DNA of 64,000 nt, from positions 1,839,539-1,903,538 of the forward strand of contig VUYV01000011.1 of the NCBI GenBank assembly GCA_008711295.1, in the 5' to 3' direction. Positions 1 to 13,125 of this stretch are shown in pieces. Position numbers and translations under genes: made by a program. Below the pieces are notes generated by a model, which was not told where the DNA came from, made no database searches, and saw only the letters and a program-made list of their open reading frames with translations. This DNA is from Anarhynchus alexandrinus. Its lineage: Eukaryota; Chordata; Aves; Charadriiformes; Charadriidae. How positions within the stretch are numbered: position 1 is the stretch's first letter; each line of letters starts with the position of its first letter.

Positions 1-3000
1 CGAGCTATGCAATCTATTTCCATGAGATATACTACCCGCAAACCACCATCCATTTTGACAGCAAAATTGCAAAAGCACAATGTGTTACCAGGTGTCATTC
101 AAAGAATGGAGGCTGTAATGAAGTGGCCATTTTAAAGATCTCTCTGATGATCTTTCCTTAACACTTGCAGCTCTTGTTACAGCAAAAGAGACTCATGGCG
201 GCGGAAGGCCTCTCCAAAGCTTGCTGAAGCCTCTCACTGCCACAGGAGCACCCTCCCGTCTATGCATGATGGAAAAACTGGTGTGCAGAGCTGGCTGAAA
301 TATGGCAACTGAAAACATTTCCATTGAATGGAGGGGTCCGATTCTGTGGGGAGGGAGAACCTGCCAGAAAATACCCAATTTCCTGTAACCTGCTTTTATG
401 TTTGAGAGAAAATTCTATTCATTTGCATTAAAAAAAAATGCCAGAAACAAAACCAAACAAACGAAGCCAACACAAATCATCATCAGTTTTCCCATCTGGT
501 TTTGGGAGCTTACAAAAAAAAAATCTTAAGATGACCTATTTTCATCATTTAAAGAGATTTATCTGTTAAATCACAGACAGGTTGAGGTCTGGTTTTTTGT
601 TTTTCAAATCGATGCAATAGGGCACCCAGTAAAATCTCCTTCTTGTTTGTCCCACCTGAGTACAGCAAAAGGTGAGGTGAGCGATGGGTATTCCACAGCT
701 CTGAAAGTGCTCCATTTATCACAGGAAAATTGCTTCTTGTTTTTCTGGCCCATGTATATTTAAATACAGTTATACTGGTATTGCTATATATCTCCACGCT
801 GATTCCAAAGGGGAAAGCACGCAACAGGTGCACCCCGTTATTTGAGATCGTATCTTGTTTTGATGCCCACATCCGAGAATGATGGCTGCATTGCTTTATT
901 ACTGGACTATCCCCCTTAAACTGTGTGCAAGCCAGGCTTCAACCTGCGCTACAGCTTTCCACAGTCAAAGCTTTGCTGTCAAATGAGCCGTACTGGTTTG
1001 CGACAAAATTACTGTGACATTATGACTTTACTTTAATAGGCACTGGCAATACATTCATCAATCACGGATACTATATTTAAGCTGGAAAGCACTTGTCCTA
1101 CTGCCTGGCTTAGAACAGAGTAACAGCATTAAATACCTACATAGCAAGTGAGAGTATATGTTTGTAGTCTTTCGTTGTACAGAACTTTTGAAAGCAGTCA
1201 TTTTCTGGTAAAGACTAGTGAGAGGATGCATGTGGAATTTAAAGCAAGGAAGAAGATGAATGGCAAAGGACAGGGGGTTCTGGACTTTTTCTGCAGGTAT
1301 TTATTAACCGTTGTGTGACCTTGTGAAAAAAGATAGGTTTAGAAACATCTGTGCCCAGGACACACAGTTTTCTGCAATAATTTAGGAAATGCTTTTCCCT
1401 CAGTTATACACATGCCTTTCTTCCAGACATTGCAATCCCAGACTTCCTTTCTAAAAAAAAAAAAATAAAAAAATTAAAAAGCTCTGAAATGATACTATCA
1501 GAAAAGCAATGTTTTATAAGAAATAAAGGAGGCAGCAGATTTCTGAAACCCCATTCCAGAACACTATCTCAAAGGGAATTAAAAAAAAGGCAATAGTTTT
1601 ACCCTGTTATTTGTGACTAGCAGGTTTCTGTCAAAGCCAATTGATGCTCCAGGCCAATATTGCAGAGTACTTGGGACCGTGTCTATCACTTAGAACAAAA
1701 TACTGTTTACAAAGGGGAAAGGTTCCCACAAATCACAGTCCAGACACACTAGATTTTGTAAGTGTCTAGACAAATAGGACCATCCCCGTGCCAATGTTAA
1801 TAAACCTTCACACATTCCAGTAAACACTTGGTAGCGCCATCTCTCAGTCAATCATTTTTAGCTCCTAATGAGAATGCTTTTCATGGTTGGGATTTGACTG
1901 TTAACACCAATTCCCTTAACTCAATGTCCCTTTGCCAAGCAAACAGCTTCATTCTGGCTATTATGCATGGTGGAAATCTACATTTCCCATTATCAGTGAC
2001 TGCATGTGTATTTGAAGTACTAAAGGATTTTAAGAGTTTAAGGAGAAAATATTCTCGGTGGCTGACTTTAACAGACAAAGGAAAATGTTAATCCTGGCAA
2101 AGATTCAGTTGAAAATAAGGTAAGACAAACTAAAATTTTTAGAACTCAAGTCTAACACAATTAAGTCTATACTACTTCAGACATTAACAACATGCTTGCA
2201 TTCGCAAAAAAAAATACAAAAAGGGGGACTTTAACACCAGCCTTTAATTCCTCTAATATGTTGCTAATGACAGTAAATGTGTCTCTAAATATCAGTGGTC
2301 TTGTACGTGAGAAATTACAGTTGTGCATTCAGATAGTTTCATACAATAATATTTGTACAATGAATCTATTATATACATCCTCTCTAAAAATGAGGAGGTT
2401 GTGCTTTTAGATATAATTAGATAATATTTAAATAACTTCCCAATTGCTTATTTGGCTTTAAACATCCCGATTTTTAACCTGATTAAGCAACTATGAAGAA
2501 TTTTCTGTTATTTTGACCAGTCTATTAGCCATCTAATTTGGATCCTGAGGGTAATAGATAAAAAATAACAACTAAAGCTATTTCTACTCCATAGCTGGGA
2601 TACAGCAGCAGATTACCAATTACACTCAGAAGACAAATTACCAATAGATTTCGTCTTCCCTAAATAAATACCAATTTAAGTCAGATAGGTCTGAAAATCA
2701 CTGCATGCTGAGAAGCGGTTGCACTGATACCTTAAATGGAAAATTAGCAGTGGGCTAAAAGTGAGGCAGCTGAGGACATTCTCTGTTTTCACTGGATTAG
2801 GGTGCAGCTGCTTCAAGCATAGTACAGGTATGTTGAAAGGAGCTGAGAAAATCTGGAGCAGGAGTGCAAAAGCTGCTGCACTGCCACTGAGAACAGGACT
2901 TTATTTAACATTCACCGCCATTTCTGCCAGACCTGGCTAACAGACTTTTCAAAACCCCTAAAATTGAAGGGCATAACAATAAAATGATAATGTATTAAAA

Positions 3001-3281
3001 TTACATTTTCTCAGTATCCAAAAAGGTCTGTTTATACAGAGAGTAACTGTTGCCTGTTTAATTGCAGGACTATTTGTAAGTTGCATCTCGTTATAGATTA
3101 AATACACAGTTGCTTTGGATTTAACTTTATGATTTAAATGCAATTATGTAATAAACTCAGTTATAAGAAACACAATTATTGCATGGGCTGGGAAGATGGA
3201 TTAACATAGTAATGTAAATGAAAGAGCCTTTACCAGTCCTGGTATTAACACTGAGCAAACACTTAAATTGCTGACAAATTT
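1..3281. other. Unique AT-rich non-coding DNA
   Basis: I see no recognisable gene, repeat family or RNA gene here. It holds short A-runs (for example near 1451-1475 and 2208-2222). The open frames present (at most 107 codons, minus strand 549-872) have no recognisable domain. A donor-like TACAG|GTATGTTG occurs near 2826 on the plus strand, but I found no convincing acceptor partner. Best read as intergenic or intronic. Confidence 0.5.
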
Positions 3282-3510
3282 TCACTTGTGCCTTTGGTCA
3301 TCACCTGAATGGTTTGTGGACTTTGTCTTCAGTATGGAAAATGAAGATTTCACTCCACAAAAGTTGTAAATGGCCAGGAAGCGGGAAGGCATTAGCACCA
3401 GGATCATCACATAAATCCAGCCTGTGAAGTAAACCCAGCCTGCATTGATACCATACCTGCTGTCCACCTTGCGGATCACTGTTCACACCTTTTTTCTTCA
3501 CAAAACCCAT
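3282..3510 (-). pseudogene. Possible frameshifted relic of a small membrane protein gene
   Basis: Two overlapping minus-strand frames can be read as one interrupted gene. The first begins with ATG at 3508-3510, in a lysine-rich context (MGFVKKKGVN). Near 3480 a one- or two-base slip would move translation into the second frame, which starts IRKVDSRYG. The second frame then has a strongly hydrophobic stretch rich in W, Y, F, V, I and L (GWVYFTGWIYVMILVLM), followed by a polar, charged tail and a TGA stop at 3282-3284. A basic N-terminus, one membrane segment and a hydrophilic tail are what a small integral membrane protein looks like. I cannot name a family. A CAG|GTATGG motif falls inside the region on the minus strand, so it could also be a real exon end. 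No poly(A) tail or target duplication is obvious, so a processed copy is not proven. A chance pair of open frames is a real alternative. Confidence 0.22.
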
Positions 3511-5404
3511 GTTTCCTTGGTTAGCTCTCCTTCTCTCCTACTGATTTAAATCTGGCAAGATTTGGTGGCTACTGGACTCTAGGTTGACTAGAAATTGCTG
3601 TTGGTCCCTGCCGACATCGTGGTTCAATATTGTCTCCAAGGTGGAGCAGCCACTTCCCCAAAACACCTGCCTGCTCCAACGCAAAATGCTCATGCAGACA
3701 CAGCCTGAAGGTCACTGGGGTGAACATCCACTTCCCTGTTCCTGCCTTGGAATACCAGTTCCTACACCAGTGAGCCTTGTTCTCCAGGGTAACAGCCCAT
3801 TAAACCTCTATTGCGGGTTATTTAAGTGAATACCACTGGGCTGTGAACAGTAGTAGCTAAAATAACACATATAATCAATCACCTTTTCCCCAGTAAGGAA
3901 TTAATTAAATTAATATCTCCCACTTGTTTCATGACTGCCCATTGACTTTGACAAAATAAAACTGGTTGTAGCAGGCTCACTTCAGCTCCCATGTCACATA
4001 GTCTGGTTGCCTTGATTAAATTAGCTATCTTATTCATTTATCATGAAAATAAAGATGAGATCCCTTAAATAAAACATGACTGAAATTGCTGGGTCCAAAT
4101 AGAAGTAAACGTCAGCCATACCTAGCCCACTGGCAAAAAAAATAATAATCCAGCAGCAGAACAGCAGCTTGTCAGGTTTTATTTGTAGTTAAATGGAACA
4201 GGTGTAATAAATGTGAGTTGTGACAAAAAGGGATTATGTGAGAACAAATAAAGTATCATTAGTTCTGAAAAATATTTTACAGTTGTCTTTTCTTGCTGGC
4301 TACTGTGAGCTAATTTATAATTGTTTGCGTTTCGGCAGCCACACCCCTCAGGTTTTCTAATCTCAATAGCTTTGGACACATAAACATACAGGTTTTGTGA
4401 CAAAACACATTTTGCACTGTTTAGACTTGGTAGGGGGAGGCTGATGTGTCATACCTGGAAATAAATAGGAACAGTCAAAATCAGAAACCACCTTAACATA
4501 TATTTTGGGAAAACAATGGTTGCGGCAAATATTTGCAATTCAAATTTCAGCAATTTTCTTCACTTCTTATGAAAAGTCCTTCCAGCACTTTTCGAAGGAT
4601 TAGTTATATATTAAAAGAGAGACTTTCTCTACTGGAGTAAACTGTCTTTCTAATATTTCTGACTCAAGCATAAATCCATTTACCTTTCACAGGCTGTTTT
4701 GTAGTTCTTATTGTGGTGCTCATTAATTAATAAACAAAATCTACTGCATTTAAGACAGTCTGTTTATCACTCAGCCTTATCTTCTTTCATTTACTGCACT
4801 GAGACTTCACCACCTTACCAAGAGTAGGTCTGTGCAAAATAGTACAAAGAGAATTCTGAAAAAATAATAATGAGGAAAGCCAGGATGTTTAGAAGTTCAT
4901 GAAAAGCTTCAGGTAGCCCAAATTATGACAGTTTAGAGAGGTCAGTTTGCTCTTGCCCCACAGTGGAACAAGTTGTATTTCAAACTTTTATTCAAATGTT
5001 TCCATGAGAGGAAATTATTCCAAACCACCTGTTTTCTTGCTAAAAAGTACAAAAAAAATCTGCAATTGGAAAATCTGTCAATAGGCAGAAGTGAGCACCA
5101 AGCCCGCGGCTTCTCAAATTTCATTGACAAAAATCTGCCTCAAAATCATGAACTGACACCCACAGGGTTCCAAGAGTCACTCAAGCAGCATGTTCTTGAA
5201 ATTTCATTTTTGGCAAAAAGGGATCCATTCACATCTGGCTTTCATGTTTCTGGTGGTTGTTTTCAGCAACCACCTCAACCTCAGAGGAGGCGAAAAAAGA
5301 GGCTATGAAAACTCTCAAAAAATATGTGTCCCTTTTGCTTTGATCTCACACACCTGCATAAACAACATTTCATGGGGAAATGCTAAAGATTATTTCCAGC
5401 ATTT

Positions 5405-5432
5405 AAAAAAAAAAAAAAAAAACAAAAAAAAA
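5405..5432 (+). repeat. Poly(A)-rich simple repeat
   Basis: Eighteen A, one C, then nine A on the plus strand. No polyadenylation signal or gene-derived sequence just upstream marks it as a retrocopy tail, so it is listed only as simple sequence. The lysine-rich end of an overlapping open frame comes from this run. Confidence 0.9.
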
Positions 5433-8400
5433 CCAAGCAAAACCCAGAAAATCTATGAGCAAAACACAGGAAAAGTCCTTGCTTTTTAATTCTCATTTCT
5501 GTTGAATTTTCATTTTATGCAGGATAAGATTAGCATCCCACTTCTCTCTTTTTAACAGTGAAGCTGTTTTATCTCTCGTAAAAGAGATCGTTTCTTCCCG
5601 GTTTGCACTTGGAGAAGGTAGCAGTCAGGATCCTGCAGGCTTGTCCTGTTGCAAGATGGCAGCAGCTATTCCGGGATGGAGAAATTTACCTTTTCCTTTT
5701 CAAAACAAACGCTAAACAAAAAGGGGTACATTTGCAACCCAATCTTCCACAAAATTTATGTGTTTAAATACATGCAGATAAAAAAAACCATTCTCAGTTA
5801 AAACTGGAGAAATAGGTAAGTACCCCAAAGGTGCCAAGAGAGCCAGGCTGGCTGGGGCGCAGCGCGGCGGCTTGCGGGGCTACGCAGGGCAGTCTCTACT
5901 CTACTGCCATTAAATCAGCAGGAAAATGTTCTCTCTTTTTGCAGCCAAAAAGGTTTGAAAGTTAACAACGGAAATTGAATATGAATGCAGGACTTAAGGG
6001 AGAGGAACAGCATTTATGAGAATGACCCCTGGCTTATACATGTGTACGTAGCACACCTGCCGCTGACAGCTCACCAACTTACATTTATTTTTCAAATGCC
6101 CAGTCTTTTTCTGCCTATTTTTCCCCGTTGAGCTCAGAAAGAAAGAAAAAAAAACTGGAAAAAATGCCTTTAGAAAACTCTCATTTTTGTAAGAGAGGCC
6201 ATAGCTGTCTTTCTGCATAGAGAGATTCGCGGCCAAATGAGGGCGACAGCAGAGAAAGACAGAGGTGCGACCCAACAGCCACTCCAGGAGAATGGGCTTT
6301 CACAAACCCTCTCGCTGTGCGCCTGTGCCTGCAGGCACTTGCAAATTACCTTCGAGAAGGGGAAAGTGGCATGCAAGAATATTTCAAAAGGATGGGAGGA
6401 GGGGCAGGGGAATGTGTCTGTATAAACAGTATTGCTTGTAGTTTTGATAGATTTGGAACTGGGAGGGAACATCTACAACACTGCTAGAGAGAGGTAATGT
6501 ATGCAGCTCTCCTTTTACCCAGCAAGGATTTGCTGGAGATGTAGAGGAAAAAGCAAGACAGCAAAGTCCCGTATCATTTGAATATGATGTTTGGCAGCTC
6601 TCTTGCTCTCCGAGGCAGAGACACTGGACTGCCAATGGATAATACATCTTCCCAACGTGCTGAAGTTGTTTTGAATGGCAGAGTAGGGAAGCAAGGACTG
6701 AAGGACATATCAAAACTTTACCTCACCTGAGCAGCCAGAAGCAAATCTGTAATAGGATTTTAGTTTTACAAGCAACATCCTGGGTGGAGGCAGAGACTAA
6801 TATCTTGGAAGCAACATTTTCACACAATTGCCTTCTTTTGTATTAAGTGATAAACTGGTTTTTGCTAAGCTTGTAAACTAACCTGAAGATTTTTCATCCC
6901 AAAAGACGAGACCATGGAAAAAAAAAATAATTAGAAGCAACTTGAACAGGAACCAGGTATTCGAGTAAAGAGAGAATCACTAACACATAATTTTCTGAGC
7001 AAAGCCGGACACAGGTATTTCCAGGGGAGGTAGGAAGTATCCAGTGGTGTTGGCTACTGCTCATCACCTTCTGACCACTTTCAACCGGCAGGAGGGCTGC
7101 TTCCACTCTTGAGCAAGGCAGGAGTTGAACAGGGATGCTGAGAGCCATGGTACACTGCCTCCCTATATTTGCCCTAAACAAGAGGGAAGCAGTGCCAGGG
7201 CAAATAAATAAGCTGCAGTAATACCAGCTGCAGTAGAGAGGAGGAGAAGAGATTTTCCTAACTCTCTTCTCTTGACACAGAGGTAACTGGTGGCGGTTTG
7301 GAGTATTGTGTTTTTTACTTCCCATGTGGATAAATACTAAAGGGCAGAGGAGGAATTATCACCTCTTTTCCAGATCAACTTGAAGATAACTTTAGGCAGA
7401 CCTACCAACTGTCCTGGAGCACTTTCTAAAACCATGCTTGTTGTCTTTTTCTACTACAAAGAACACAGTCTTCAACATTTTGAAAGGATGGGAAGAAAGG
7501 GTTTTTCCTGTGCTCTGTGGCCAAAACAGGAGCCACATTCCCAAGGACCTATCAAATGCGTAACACAGATTGCCTCATTTTATGAGTTCTTCCCCCCAAA
7601 AACGTACATATAGAAAATATAAATACCTATACAGTATGTCTGTGTCTCTTATGAATAACATTTCCAAAAAAGGGATACGGCTTACTGGCTAAATTATACT
7701 GGGTAGTCATATTTCAGACCTAAAAAGTCTTGCCAAAATCCTATCTATTGATTTAAGGCATGCTCACTGATATCACGTTATTAATTTTTCCCAGCTGTAA
7801 GCACTGTGGATATGTAAGGGCAGCAGATAAAGGTTAATCCAGTTTCTCACAAATTCTCTATCTTACATTTGGCCAGCCAAGTCAGAATTAGGTACTGCTT
7901 TATAAACTAACTATGCATTCAAATCTTCATTAGCACAGCATGGAAAATATTACTGTTAATATGAAAAAAGTTGTTGAAAAGGACCAGTATGGCTGCCAGG
8001 ATTGCTTTTGTACCTTTTTTAGTAAGTTCTCTACATGACATTTTTGCTTCAGGCAAATAAGTGGAGTAAGTATAGTCAGTACATAGGGTTTTCCAGGTAC
8101 CCCAGGCAGTGGGGAAAAGGCATATAGTAGAAACAACAGTTCCTCTTAATAGAACTCGTGAAGAAAGTTGGAACGTGTTCTTTCACTATTTGCTGAATAT
8201 GAAAAGGTTGCCTTTAATACCTGCTGCCCTTTTCTGAGCAGAGCTGAGGACCTCCTCTGAGCTGATAATGACTTTGGTACTCTCATAGCCTCTTCCTTCT
8301 CAGTCATTCAAGACAGAAAGTCCCATTTTCAGCAATTTCAGAAACAGTGATCTGAGAGTACAGCGGTGAGGAATGACTCAATTACTCCGACTTGTTGGTG

Positions 8401-8616
8401 ACACATGCAAAGCAAATGTATCTATCTTACTAAAAAAAAACCAAACACTTTAAAGTTCAATGAAAAACAAAGAAATTATGTTACTTTCCTCGGGAATCTC
8501 CTCTTTATTGAATATAAGCATATATCATTTAATGATAATGGGAATTTTATGTACACCAAGTGGAAGAACAGGGCAATAAATATTTTACCAATTCATTGTA
8601 CTTTGTTCAGAACAAA

Positions 8617-8640
8617 TTTAATATAATATAATATAAATAT
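8617..8640. repeat. AATAT pentamer simple repeat
   Basis: About four tandem AATAT/ATAAT units followed by ATCTCTCTATATAC, a small AT microsatellite. Confidence 0.75.
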
Positions 8641-10689
8641 CTCTCTATATACACTTTGCAATTAATTTTGTGTGACAAGACAAGCTACCTATTTTTTTTC
8701 CTTGACTAAAATCTTGACTGCAGTCTTGAGTTTAAAAAGACAGTAATTGGTCTGCTAACTAGAATATTAGAAAGGGGCTTTTTTTTTTTTTTTCTTCCTT
8801 TTAATTGCCTGAATAACATCTTCCTACTACATTCCATGGTTAAAACAGATCTCTGATCACTACAGTACCTTTGGTAAGAATATATGAGCTCCTGTAGCAG
8901 CACAAACCCAGGAAGTACCAAAAAGACAAACCAGAATCCTTCCACCTGATAATCAGTGATATCAAAGTCATACATATTTCAAAAGTTTCCTACTCACTGT
9001 GAAATGACAGCAACAGTTCTGAGGAAGAAAAAAAAAAAACAGTCCTTGGCACAACACAAGAATTTTCTAGCAGCCACAATCTGACTCAGAATCATAGAGG
9101 AAGGTCTACGGAGAATTGGTTGGAAGATCAAACAGTATTTTGCAAAAATTTCCCAGCACAACTATTTGCCTCCAAATGACTTTTTTCTTGAGGAGACATC
9201 AACAGGGTTTACTCTCAAAAAAGTGATTTGGATGCTAAAGAGTTCTGCAAACTGTCACTTTTTTATTATTTGACTTGGTGATGTACTGAGCTGAAATCCA
9301 CCATGACTAAGGAGAATACACGTCTCTACATCACCCCAGGAAAAAAAGCAAGGAATGAATTGTCAAACTGACTCCTCAAATGCATCCAGTCTTCTAATAC
9401 TGAAATTATTCCCTGATCCTGAAACAGACCTTCCACCTCCTGCACACCTAGCCAGATCCTGGGGCTACGGGAAGGGGTTACAGCTCTTGCTCTCTCTGCC
9501 TTCTCTCAAGGGAGAACCAATTAGAATTTAATTATCTTCTTGACAGCCACAATCACAGTCCAAGTGGAAAGAGTAAACCCTGTCTTATTCCATCACTCAG
9601 CAATGGCTATGATGACATACCCCCTTCCTTTAGGTTGTCTATGCCATCTATGCAACCCAAAAAAAATAAGAACCAGAGGGTGAACAGGAACAGATGAGAG
9701 TGAAACCTGTGGCAAAAAACGTATCTTCATGGGGAAAAGCACTGTGCCTGAGAGGCCTCCATATGGAAGAAAAACAAAGATCTTTTCCTAAAGTAAATAA
9801 AAATGGATTTGCCCTACTCATACGGCATTTTTCCACAAACAAGATTGAATACTATACAGTGTTTTAGACTAATTTGTTTTACAGCTCAATCCCACTGTAC
9901 CAAACTCAGTGCTATTTGCTCCTCAGCCACCATGCAACATTGACACCTGCGATGTCATTTCTGAGTGACATACTGAGTCACTTCTGGATGGACTGCAGCC
10001 TTTGGCCTATGTAATTTCGAGCAATCTTTCAGAATTGCTTTTATCAAGTATTAACCACTGAATAGAAACTTGTTTAATTCCTCAACCTTAGGCAAGAAGT
10101 CCTGGTGCGCAGAAACAATGTAAAAGAGCAGCAGGCTTCACAAATCCAGAGCAAATTTTGCTTATTCTCTGATGAAAGGGACACCAAGGCATCAGCAGCT
10201 CCTCAGAACAGTTGTTTTTTTCCCCTCCAAAGACAGTAAGATGCTGTTTCCTAAGGGCAGCAGCTCTGCACGGCTCCACTGCAGCTGGAGTCAAACACTT
10301 GTGTCCATCTACAATTAGTCTCCATCATACCTAAAGGGATTCCCAGAGAGATAAGAAGCATAGGCAAGTCTGCAAAGATAATATATTTCCAAGGCATAAA
10401 GAACGGCTCAAAGGCAAAATGGAGATCACTGCAAAGATCTGGGAGCTACAAAGTGAATTTTACAATCTCTAGTGAATATCTTAAATGCAAGGGAAACAGC
10501 AACAGGAGAGGGTCCCGGCTCACAGTCCCATGGCAGGAACAGAAAAGTCACGTTCAGCGGGATGAAAAGGCAAAAAAATAATCAAAAACATCTTTCTCAC
10601 CAACTGAAGTGGAATTAGCTCACTTCAACCCTCTGTTCAGAGGAAAAAAAAAAAGAAAAAAAATGAAGGGAAAAGACATTCTTTAGAAA

Positions 10690-11105
10690 CCACTCCTATG
10701 AGGAGAGGCTAAAAGAGTTGGGGCTGTTCAGCCTGGAGAAGAGAAGGCTCCGGGGAGATCTTATTGCGGCCTTCCAGTACCTAAAGGGGGCCTACAGGAG
10801 AGCTGGGGAAGGACTTTTTACTAGGGCACGTAGCAATAGGACGAGGGGGAATGGCTTTAAACTGGAAGAGGGCAGGTTTAGATTGAACATTAGGAAGAAT
10901 TTTTTCACTTTGAGGGTGGTGAGGCACTGGAACAGGTTGCCCAGAGAGGTTGTTGAGGCCCCATCCCTGGAGGTGTTCAAGGCCAGGCTGGAGGTGGCCT
11001 TGGGCAACCTGGTCTAGTGGGAGGTGTCCCTGCCTATGGCAGGGGGGTTGGAACTCGATGATCTTCAAGGTCCTTTCCAACCGAAACCATTCTATGATTC
11101 TATGA
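10690..11105 (+). mobile_element. 5'-truncated CR1 LINE, young copy 1
   Basis: This is the 3' end of a Chicken Repeat 1 non-LTR retrotransposon in sense orientation. It starts abruptly inside the ORF2 reading frame, as expected for 5' truncation during target-primed reverse transcription. It runs through the stop codon into the conserved 3' UTR hairpin region (GTGTCCCTGCCTATGGCAGG) and ends with two ATTCTATG-type units at about 11089-11104. It is the longest of the copies here. CR1 elements normally leave no long target-site duplication, and none is seen. The uninterrupted reading frame points to a fairly recent insertion. Confidence 0.95.
10691..11017 (+). CDS. CR1 ORF2 C-terminal fragment (reverse transcriptase tail)
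   Basis: An open frame of 108 codons plus a TAG stop (11015-11017) encodes the C-terminal end of the CR1 ORF2 protein. In the full element ORF2 carries an endonuclease and a reverse transcriptase that copy CR1 RNA into the genome. Diagnostic segments include [20 protein letters not shown] near the start, a W-N-R-L-P motif (about 10939-10953) and the closing [15 protein letters not shown]. No frameshift or premature stop is present. The fragment has no own promoter or start and lacks all catalytic domains, so it should make no active enzyme. Antisense frames over the same interval are shadows. Confidence 0.9.
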   Translation, partial: HSYEERLKELGLFSLEKRRLRGDLIAAFQYLKGAYRRAGEGLFTRARSNRTRGNGFKLEEGRFRLNIRKNFFTLRVVRHWNRLPREVVEAPSLEVFKARLEVALGNLV

Positions 11106-13125
11106 AACAAGAAGCAAGTAATTCCTGGTGTAGTTCCCCACACTGCTTTTTGCCTCAGAACACCTCGAGGAAGACACTTTTACTTGCTCTGCTAAACAAG
11201 GCAATGAAAACACATTCTCAGTGTTGCTCAGAAATTGTGGAAGGTGTAAAATGTTTCTAAACCATGTGCAACTCAGCCTTTGGAAAGTGAATACTTTTTT
11301 GAAATAAAAAGGCAGTGTTTCACTAGAAAAATCTTCCCTTTTTCCTCAGCTTCCTTCAGGTTTTTAAGCAGAAAATAAAGAAAAATGAGAGAAAAATATT
11401 TTGAAAAAGTGTTTCCACCCCAACCAATCCCACCCCAGTTTGAAAAACACATCAGAGTATTTTTCAAGGGAATAACATCATTATTTTTCTTTAGCCAGTA
11501 TTCTCTCACCATCATACACCATTTTGTACTTACATGGGCCAGCTACCACAGAAGCTGAAATTGATTTTGAGGTTTTGAAGTCAGAATTAAAATATGTTTT
11601 TGCAATGAAGGAGACAACTCAGTGAAGAAAATACACAGTGGATTTCAATAAGCATAGGAATGACCTTTGGTAAAGGCTCCCAGACGTGTACAAATTTAAG
11701 ATTATTACAAAGAAAAGCACAAGTGTCACTTGAAACTCAAACTGAGCCAATGACCCAACAAAAAGTTCTTTTCCCAGTTAAATGTAACTGGAAATAACTG
11801 CTATAGGAAAATCCAGAATAGCTTAATTTGACAATTAGTTGTTAGGAAAAAAATATATATATTAAAAAATACATATATTAAATCCATTGCATGGTGACAA
11901 ACAGTTCAAGGGGGAAATTCTTTCCTTCAGAGCCACCCACCAGTAGAATAGATTCAGATACCTTCTCTTTACCATGTAGAAAACAAGAAATCTATCTATA
12001 ACAACTGACATTGCACTATTGCAGAACACATAAACTTGTAGTTGATGGCAACTCTATTGGGGATCTAAACAGAAAATTTTATATTAGGCATGTTTGTGGG
12101 CAGCGGGGAGCACAATGGAGATTTAAGAGAATAATATTGTATGAAAAAAGAAAGCAGAATCTATTCATTACAAAGACACTCCTAAGAAAACGAGAACGTT
12201 TAGTTGCTATGCACTGGGAAGAAAAAAAAAGCACCAAAAAACCAAACTCCTCCCCCCTCATTGCCTTGCAAAAGACTTCATGATTTTCCTGCACTGTTTA
12301 GTGTAAACTACAGCCAGCCCACATCTGTGAGGTTTTGATGACCAGAGAAATTCCCACCAAGGACTAACGCATAGGGGCAGGAATGCACCGTTGCTCTGCT
12401 GTGCCTTTAAGCATTGGCAAAGAATGAGCACACCTGGGAAAAAGGGTTAAGTGTTGCTGCGTACAGCAAACCCTCCCAGAGACCTCCATGGCATGAAGGG
12501 TGAAGCTATGGCAAAACCCAGGGAGTTCCTGCCCTCTCTGGGCCAGCCCCACTCCTGCAGCAAGCCACCTCTGCCACCAGCCAAGGCCAGCGCTCGCTTT
12601 CCGTCCCACACCTCCTCGGTCCGCAGAACTCACGAAAGGTCTTCTGGTGCTCAGTCTCATCCTGTCACGCTCTCTGACATGGGGAGTTGAAGCATGGCCA
12701 CAATCACGTCAGCTGATACCACTCGCAGGAATACACACCACCAAAGGCAGCTGAACCGGTATTTCAGGCGTGATCAGAAACATCTACTTGTCAGTAGGAT
12801 AAAAATACTGCTGCAAAATAATGGACTCCCACTGTCACTTAAGTGCTGAAACCTTTACATTCAAAGCAAAATGCACTGATCCCATAAAAGAGCTTTTGTT
12901 CCCAGAACTTGGTGGGGTTTTATGCTTAACAAACAGTATGGAATTCAATGGGTAACAAGTTGTACAGCTATACAGACTTGCCCAAACCAGGCTGAGGGAG
13001 TCCTTTCAGACTTTAGGTACATGCAACCTTAGCAAATTTTTAAGAACTTATTCATGACTTGTCTCTAAAATCTGTCACCTCTGAAGAGTGACCTAACCAT
13101 CAGACAACCTTTCATATTGATGCAG

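Larger units (their letters stand above)
3511..10689. other. Unique non-coding DNA with small GC pocket and homopolymers
   Basis: No gene can be supported. Contents noted: an A-rich run at 5405-5432; a YY1-like AAGATGGCAGC at about 5653; an isolated donor consensus AATAG|GTAAGT at 5815/5816; a short CpG-containing pocket at about 5848-5890; a 53-bp minus-strand splice-site pair at 6727-6779; an AATAT pentamer run at about 8617-8640; and a T18 run near 8767-8784. Open frames of 100-143 codons on the minus strand (for example 6894-7325) have no recognisable domains. Confidence 0.5.

Noticed and set aside
6894..7325. 143-codon minus-strand open frame
   Set aside because: No recognisable domain, no supporting splice sites, and of a length expected by chance in this amount of sequence.
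8706..8975. 89-codon minus-strand frame with a hydrophobic stretch and poly-lysine
   Set aside because: The poly-lysine comes from the T-run at 8767-8784 and the rest has no recognisable similarity.
10781..11143. Minus-strand open frames of 71-120 codons across CR1 copy 1, and the equivalents at copies 2 and 3
   Set aside because: They are antisense shadows of the conserved CR1 ORF2 frame and recur wherever the repeat does.
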